Part shown: positions 7,257-9,273 of the stretch, piece by piece | How the letters are laid out: each line of letters opens with the position of its first letter | How positions within the stretch are numbered: the stretch's first letter is position 1 | Source: an uncultured Erysipelotrichaceae bacterium | GTDB lineage: Bacteria > Bacillota_I > Bacilli_A > Erysipelotrichales > Erysipelotrichaceae | Assembly: GCA_902782955.1 (NCBI GenBank) | Contig: CACZPD010000111.1 | Location: forward strand, 1-9,273 | Direction of reading: 5' to 3' | DNA length: 9,273 bases | Program-made: the position numbers and the translations under genes | The notes under the pieces: generated by a model | What the model saw: the letters and a program-made list of their open reading frames with translations, nothing else | Told to the model about the DNA's origin: nothing | Database searches by the model: none

Positions 7257-7268
7257 GGAATAAATTCC
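7257..7268 (+). promoter_or_regulatory. GGAAT-AA-ATTCC palindrome, candidate autoregulatory operator
   Basis: This 12-base sequence has perfect 5-bp inverted arms. It sits right after the TATAAT box and before the regulator's ribosome site, at the expected transcription start. Its GGAAT/ATTCC half-sites resemble the GGAATATTT elements in front of the PTS gene. Repression of its own gene by the RpiR-type protein is inferred, not shown. Confidence 0.4.
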
Positions 7269-7285
7269 GAAACGAGGATCATGAT

Positions 7286-8071
7286 ATGAACTTTATGGAA
7301 AATATTCAGCTGAAAAAAAGTACGCTGACAAAAAATGAACTGAAAGCCTGTGAGAAGATCTGTGAGGATCTGAGCGTGGTGCAGACCCATTCGATTCAGG
7401 AACTGTCTGATAAAATCGGCATAGCAAAAACAACGATCATGCGCTTTTGCCAGAAGGTTGGATACAGCGGATACTCCGAATTCCGTTTCGCATTGATCAA
7501 TTATGTCAACAGCAAAACCAAGGAAGACAGCACTGAAAACGAAAACCGTATCACAGCGATCGAAGAAATGTACGCTGATACGATCCGTCTGCTGCACCAT
7601 ACCATTCAGGAAGAGAATATCCGGGAAATAGCAGACATGATCGTAAAGGCAGGAAAGCTTTATCTTGCAGGGGAAGTCAATTCCGCTGTCAGTGCTGTAC
7701 AGCTCTATTATTCCCTGCTGATGTACGGTATTCAGGCGGCGGTTCTGGATTCCCCGACTGCTGTCCATACGGTTGATCTGTGCGCCGAAAAAGAGGATGT
7801 CCTCCTCTTATACAGCGTTTCCGCCAGATCCACGATCGTGAAGAGTGTGGTGGAATTAAAGGAAAACTGCGGTTGTAAAGTGATCCTGATCACAAACCGG
7901 GCTGCGGCAGCGCAGGAGGAATACGCAGATAAGTGTGTGGTTCTGCCGAGTCTGTCAGCGCCTCATGGTTCGGTGCTGGAAAATGTACCGGTATACTCGG
8001 TATTCAACGAAATACTGCTCGCGTATATCAGCGCAGAGATTCAAAAGAAAGAAAATATTCCGATAAAATAA
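7286..8071 (+). CDS. RpiR/MurR-family transcriptional regulator (HTH + SIS)
   Basis: This 261-residue protein is a sugar-phosphate-sensing regulator. The N-terminal HTH_6 domain (about 1-75) contains SIQELSDKIGIAKTTIMRFC (36-55), followed by GYSGYSEFR (59-67), the family's signature. The C-terminal half (about 110-250) is a SIS domain that in this family binds phosphosugars. Its usual SxSGxT loop here reads SVSARSTIV, with Ala-Arg replacing the usual Gly-Glu/Lys, so ligand preference may be unusual. The start has AGG(A) about 8 bases upstream, and an in-frame ATG three codons later (7295) is an alternative. The next gene is a PTS permease, the common partner of RpiR regulators, so it probably controls that gene. 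The stop codon lies in the loop of a terminator hairpin. Confidence 0.93.
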   Translation: MNFMENIQLKKSTLTKNELKACEKICEDLSVVQTHSIQELSDKIGIAKTTIMRFCQKVGYSGYSEFRFALINYVNSKTKEDSTENENRITAIEEMYADTIRLLHHTIQEENIREIADMIVKAGKLYLAGEVNSAVSAVQLYYSLLMYGIQAAVLDSPTAVHTVDLCAEKEDVLLLYSVSARSTIVKSVVELKENCGCKVILITNRAAAAQEEYADKCVVLPSLSAPHGSVLENVPVYSVFNEILLAYISAEIQKKENIPIK

Positions 8072-8096
8072 AAAAATCGGAATATTTTTCATTTTT
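8052..8096 (+). terminator. intrinsic terminator of the rpiR-type gene
   Basis: A 13-bp stem (8052-8064 with 8076-8088; AAAATATTCCGAT with its complement) closes an 11-base A-rich loop that contains the TAA stop of the regulator (8069-8071). After the stem comes CATTTTT, giving a T run at 8092-8096. The stem therefore encodes the last codons of the protein. Each arm also carries one copy of the GGAATATTT 9-mer, so the element may double as a protein-binding site. Confidence 0.75.
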
Positions 8097-8109
8097 GTGT
8101 TGACACAAA
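8094..8109 (+). promoter_or_regulatory. 16-bp palindrome over the PTS promoter -35
   Basis: TTTGTGT and ACACAAA form perfect 7-bp arms around a TG centre. The palindrome fully overlaps the TTGACA -35 hexamer of the downstream promoter, which is a classic position for a repressor or, if shifted, an activator. It does not match a catabolite-response (cre) consensus as I know it. The binding protein is unknown, and the adjacent RpiR-type protein is the nearest candidate. Confidence 0.5.
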
Positions 8110-8128
8110 GGTTTTGCGGTATTATATT
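8100..8128 (+). promoter_or_regulatory. consensus promoter of the PTS permease gene
   Basis: A perfect TTGACA (8100-8105) is followed by exactly 17 bases and a -10 hexamer TATATT (8123-8128). Transcription should begin around 8134-8136, placing the GAGGAGG sequence at the very start of the transcript. This is the strongest sigma-A-type promoter in the window. Confidence 0.85.
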
Positions 8129-8135
8129 ATGGACG

Positions 8136-8188
8136 AGGAGGAAAATATTCCATAAGCACATGCATTAACGGAATATTTACAAAAATGT
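8136..8188 (+). promoter_or_regulatory. leader with displaced Shine-Dalgarno and bridging hairpin
   Basis: AGGAGG (8136-8141) is the only strong ribosome site before the PTS gene, but it lies 47 bases from the ATG at 8189. Between them AAATATTCC (8143-8151) can pair with GGAATATTT (8170-8178) around an 18-base loop. If the hairpin forms, about 10 unpaired bases separate it from the ATG, giving a workable effective spacing. The same two arms are also copies of the repeated 9-mer, so they could instead be operator half-sites. Confidence 0.45.
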
Positions 8189-9273
8189 ATGATGGATAAG
8201 TTGAATGAATTAGTGGAAAAGATCCTGCTGCCGTTCGCAACATGGGTCAACAACAACAAATCACTGCAGGCGATCTCCAAAGGTTTTATGGCGATCCTGC
8301 CGGTAACGATCATCAGTTCCATGTTCTATCTGATCGCGAACTTCCCGATCACAGCATGGACGGATTATCTGGCTTCCAGCGGACTGAGCAATTATCTTCT
8401 GGTTCCCTATAATGTTACGATGGGTCTGTTCGCGATTTATGCGGCTTTCTCGATCGGTTATGCTTACGCGACACATGAGCAGGAAGACGGATTATCCGCC
8501 GGTGTGCTCTCACTGATCAATTTCCTGATCGTTACACCGTATGCGCTGGATGGCGAAGGCGTTCTCTTCGGAGCCGGTGATCTCGCATACAGCTTTGGCT
8601 GGCTTGGCTGCAAGGGTCTCTTCGTAGCTATGATCGTTGCGATCATCACAGCGAAAGTATTCGTCCTGTTCCAGAAAAAGGGATGGGTCATTAAGATGCC
8701 GGACGGTGTACCGCCGTTTGTAGGAAGATCGTTTGCTTCCCTGATCCCGGGCTTCCTTATGGCGCTTGTATTCATGATCATCGCAATGATCTTCGGCAAT
8801 ACTTCTTTCGGAAGCGTTCATCAGCTGATCTATACATATCTGCAGACACCGCTTACCAATATCGGCGGCTCCCTGCCGGGTTATCTCTTCATCCAGGTAT
8901 TCATTCAGTTCCTGTGGTGGTTCGGAATTCACGGATTCAACGTTTGTGCAGGCATCTTCATGCCGATCTTCTTATCCATCGATGCCGCAAGACTTGCGGG
9001 TGAAACAACAAACCCGATCGGCATGTCCCTGATGACAGTTGTCGGTCAGTCCACAGTCGCTGTATGTCTGGTCATGCTGTTATTCTGCAAATCTAAACAG
9101 CTTAAAGAAATCGGCAAAGTCGCAATGCCGGCTGCTATCTTCAATATCGGTGAACCGGTCGTATTCGGTGTCCCGAACGTATTGAATCCATATATGTTCC
9201 TGCCGTCAGTCCTGATCGTACCACTGGTCACAAACCTGTTCTTCTATCTCGGATTCGTATCCGGTATCGTTAC
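8189..9273 (+). CDS. PTS sugar transporter EIIC, lactose/cellobiose family, C-terminus cut by window edge
   Basis: This is the membrane permease of a phosphoenolpyruvate-dependent sugar phosphotransferase system. The visible 361 codons have the family's opening (about residues 10-50: KILLPFATWV, SLQAISKGFMAILPVTI). Many hydrophobic segments follow, then WWFGIHG (242-248 counted from the ATG at 8192) and the substrate-loop signature NIGEPVVFGVPNVLNP with E321. This is typical of Lac-family EIIC proteins (CelB/LicC/LacE-type), which are about 415-450 residues, so some 60-90 are missing. ATG codons at 8189 and 8192 are both in frame, and an out-of-frame ATG at 8185 gives only four codons. No EIIA or EIIB is in view. 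The substrate could be cellobiose, chitobiose or another disaccharide. The neighbouring RpiR-type regulator supports sugar-phosphate-responsive control. Confidence 0.93.
   Translation, partial: MMDKLNELVEKILLPFATWVNNNKSLQAISKGFMAILPVTIISSMFYLIANFPITAWTDYLASSGLSNYLLVPYNVTMGLFAIYAAFSIGYAYATHEQEDGLSAGVLSLINFLIVTPYALDGEGVLFGAGDLAYSFGWLGCKGLFVAMIVAIITAKVFVLFQKKGWVIKMPDGVPPFVGRSFASLIPGFLMALVFMIIAMIFGNTSFGSVHQLIYTYLQTPLTNIGGSLPGYLFIQVFIQFLWWFGIHGFNVCAGIFMPIFLSIDAARLAGETTNPIGMSLMTVVGQSTVAVCLVMLLFCKSKQLKEIGKVAMPAAIFNIGEPVVFGVPNVLNPYMFLPSVLIVPLVTNLFFYLGFVSGIV

Larger units (their letters stand above)
8052..8178 (+). repeat. four copies of GGAATATTT in two inverted pairs
   Basis: The 9-mer occurs as its complement AAATATTCC at 8053-8061 and 8143-8151, and in forward orientation at 8079-8087 and 8170-8178. 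The copies flank the PTS promoter symmetrically, one pair before the -35 and one pair after the start of transcription. Flanking bases are partly shared too (GAAAATATTCC at 8051 and 8141; CGGAATATTT at 8078 and 8169). A related GGAATAAATTCC lies at the regulator's own promoter. Confidence 0.65.

Noticed and set aside
7297..7307. GGAAAATATTC near the regulator start, a possible further copy of the repeated element
   Set aside because: It lacks the final C of the half-site, lies within coding codons (Glu-Asn-Ile) and has no inverted partner nearby.
8129..8155. Eight-codon mini-frame MDEEENIP before the PTS gene, a possible leader peptide
   Set aside because: Its ATG immediately follows the -10 box, so it is probably not in the transcript; its resemblance to the regulator's C-terminus comes from the shared GAAAATATTCC repeat.
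1..9273. CRISPR array, tRNA or rRNA genes, insertion-sequence ends
   Set aside because: Reading through found no regularly spaced repeats, no cloverleaf or conserved rRNA segments, and no terminal inverted repeats with flanking duplications.

Overview
The window suggests a moderate-GC Bacillota (Firmicutes), probably a gut anaerobe of the Erysipelotrichia or Clostridia type. The basis is strong GGAGG-type ribosome binding sites, an L-box lysine riboswitch, an Rpn/PD-(D/E)XK transposase-family gene, a GNAT subtype that I recall from gut Firmicutes, and an RpiR-regulated PTS gene. I cannot assign a genus from sequence alone.

Left part (1-3770, all minus strand). This is a compact lysine and meso-diaminopimelate operon transcribed right to left in the order lysA, dapA, dapB, ddh, with ddh cut by the window edge. 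The four enzymes form the dehydrogenase variant of the pathway. DapA and DapB convert aspartate semialdehyde plus pyruvate to tetrahydrodipicolinate, Ddh makes meso-DAP in one step, and LysA decarboxylates it to lysine. Spacing is very tight: dapA/dapB overlap by ATGA, and the dapB stop codon abuts the ddh ATG. Upstream of lysA lies a full lysine riboswitch with helices P1 to P5, a strong intrinsic terminator, a visible antiterminator pairing and an extended -10 promoter.

Middle (3889-7237, plus strand). A family 2 glycosyltransferase is followed 16 bases later by a YajO-like aldo/keto reductase. Next come an Rpn-family PD-(D/E)XK nuclease/transposase-like protein and a GNAT acetyltransferase. 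This is accessory content with no single obvious pathway.

Right part (7238-9273, plus strand). An RpiR/MurR-type regulator (HTH plus SIS domain) is followed by a PTS sugar permease EIIC of the lactose/cellobiose family, truncated by the window end. The rpiR-EIIC intergenic region is dense with signals. It holds a terminator whose loop carries the rpiR stop codon, a consensus -35/-10 promoter overlapped by a 16-bp palindrome, and four copies of the 9-mer GGAATATTT in two inverted pairs. It also has an unusual leader in which the only good Shine-Dalgarno lies about 47 bases before the start codon and a hairpin could bring it close. The likely logic is that the RpiR-type protein senses a sugar phosphate and controls the adjacent PTS gene. 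I saw no CRISPR array, no rRNA or tRNA gene, and no convincing wholly new multi-gene system. The least explained signals are in 8050-8190.
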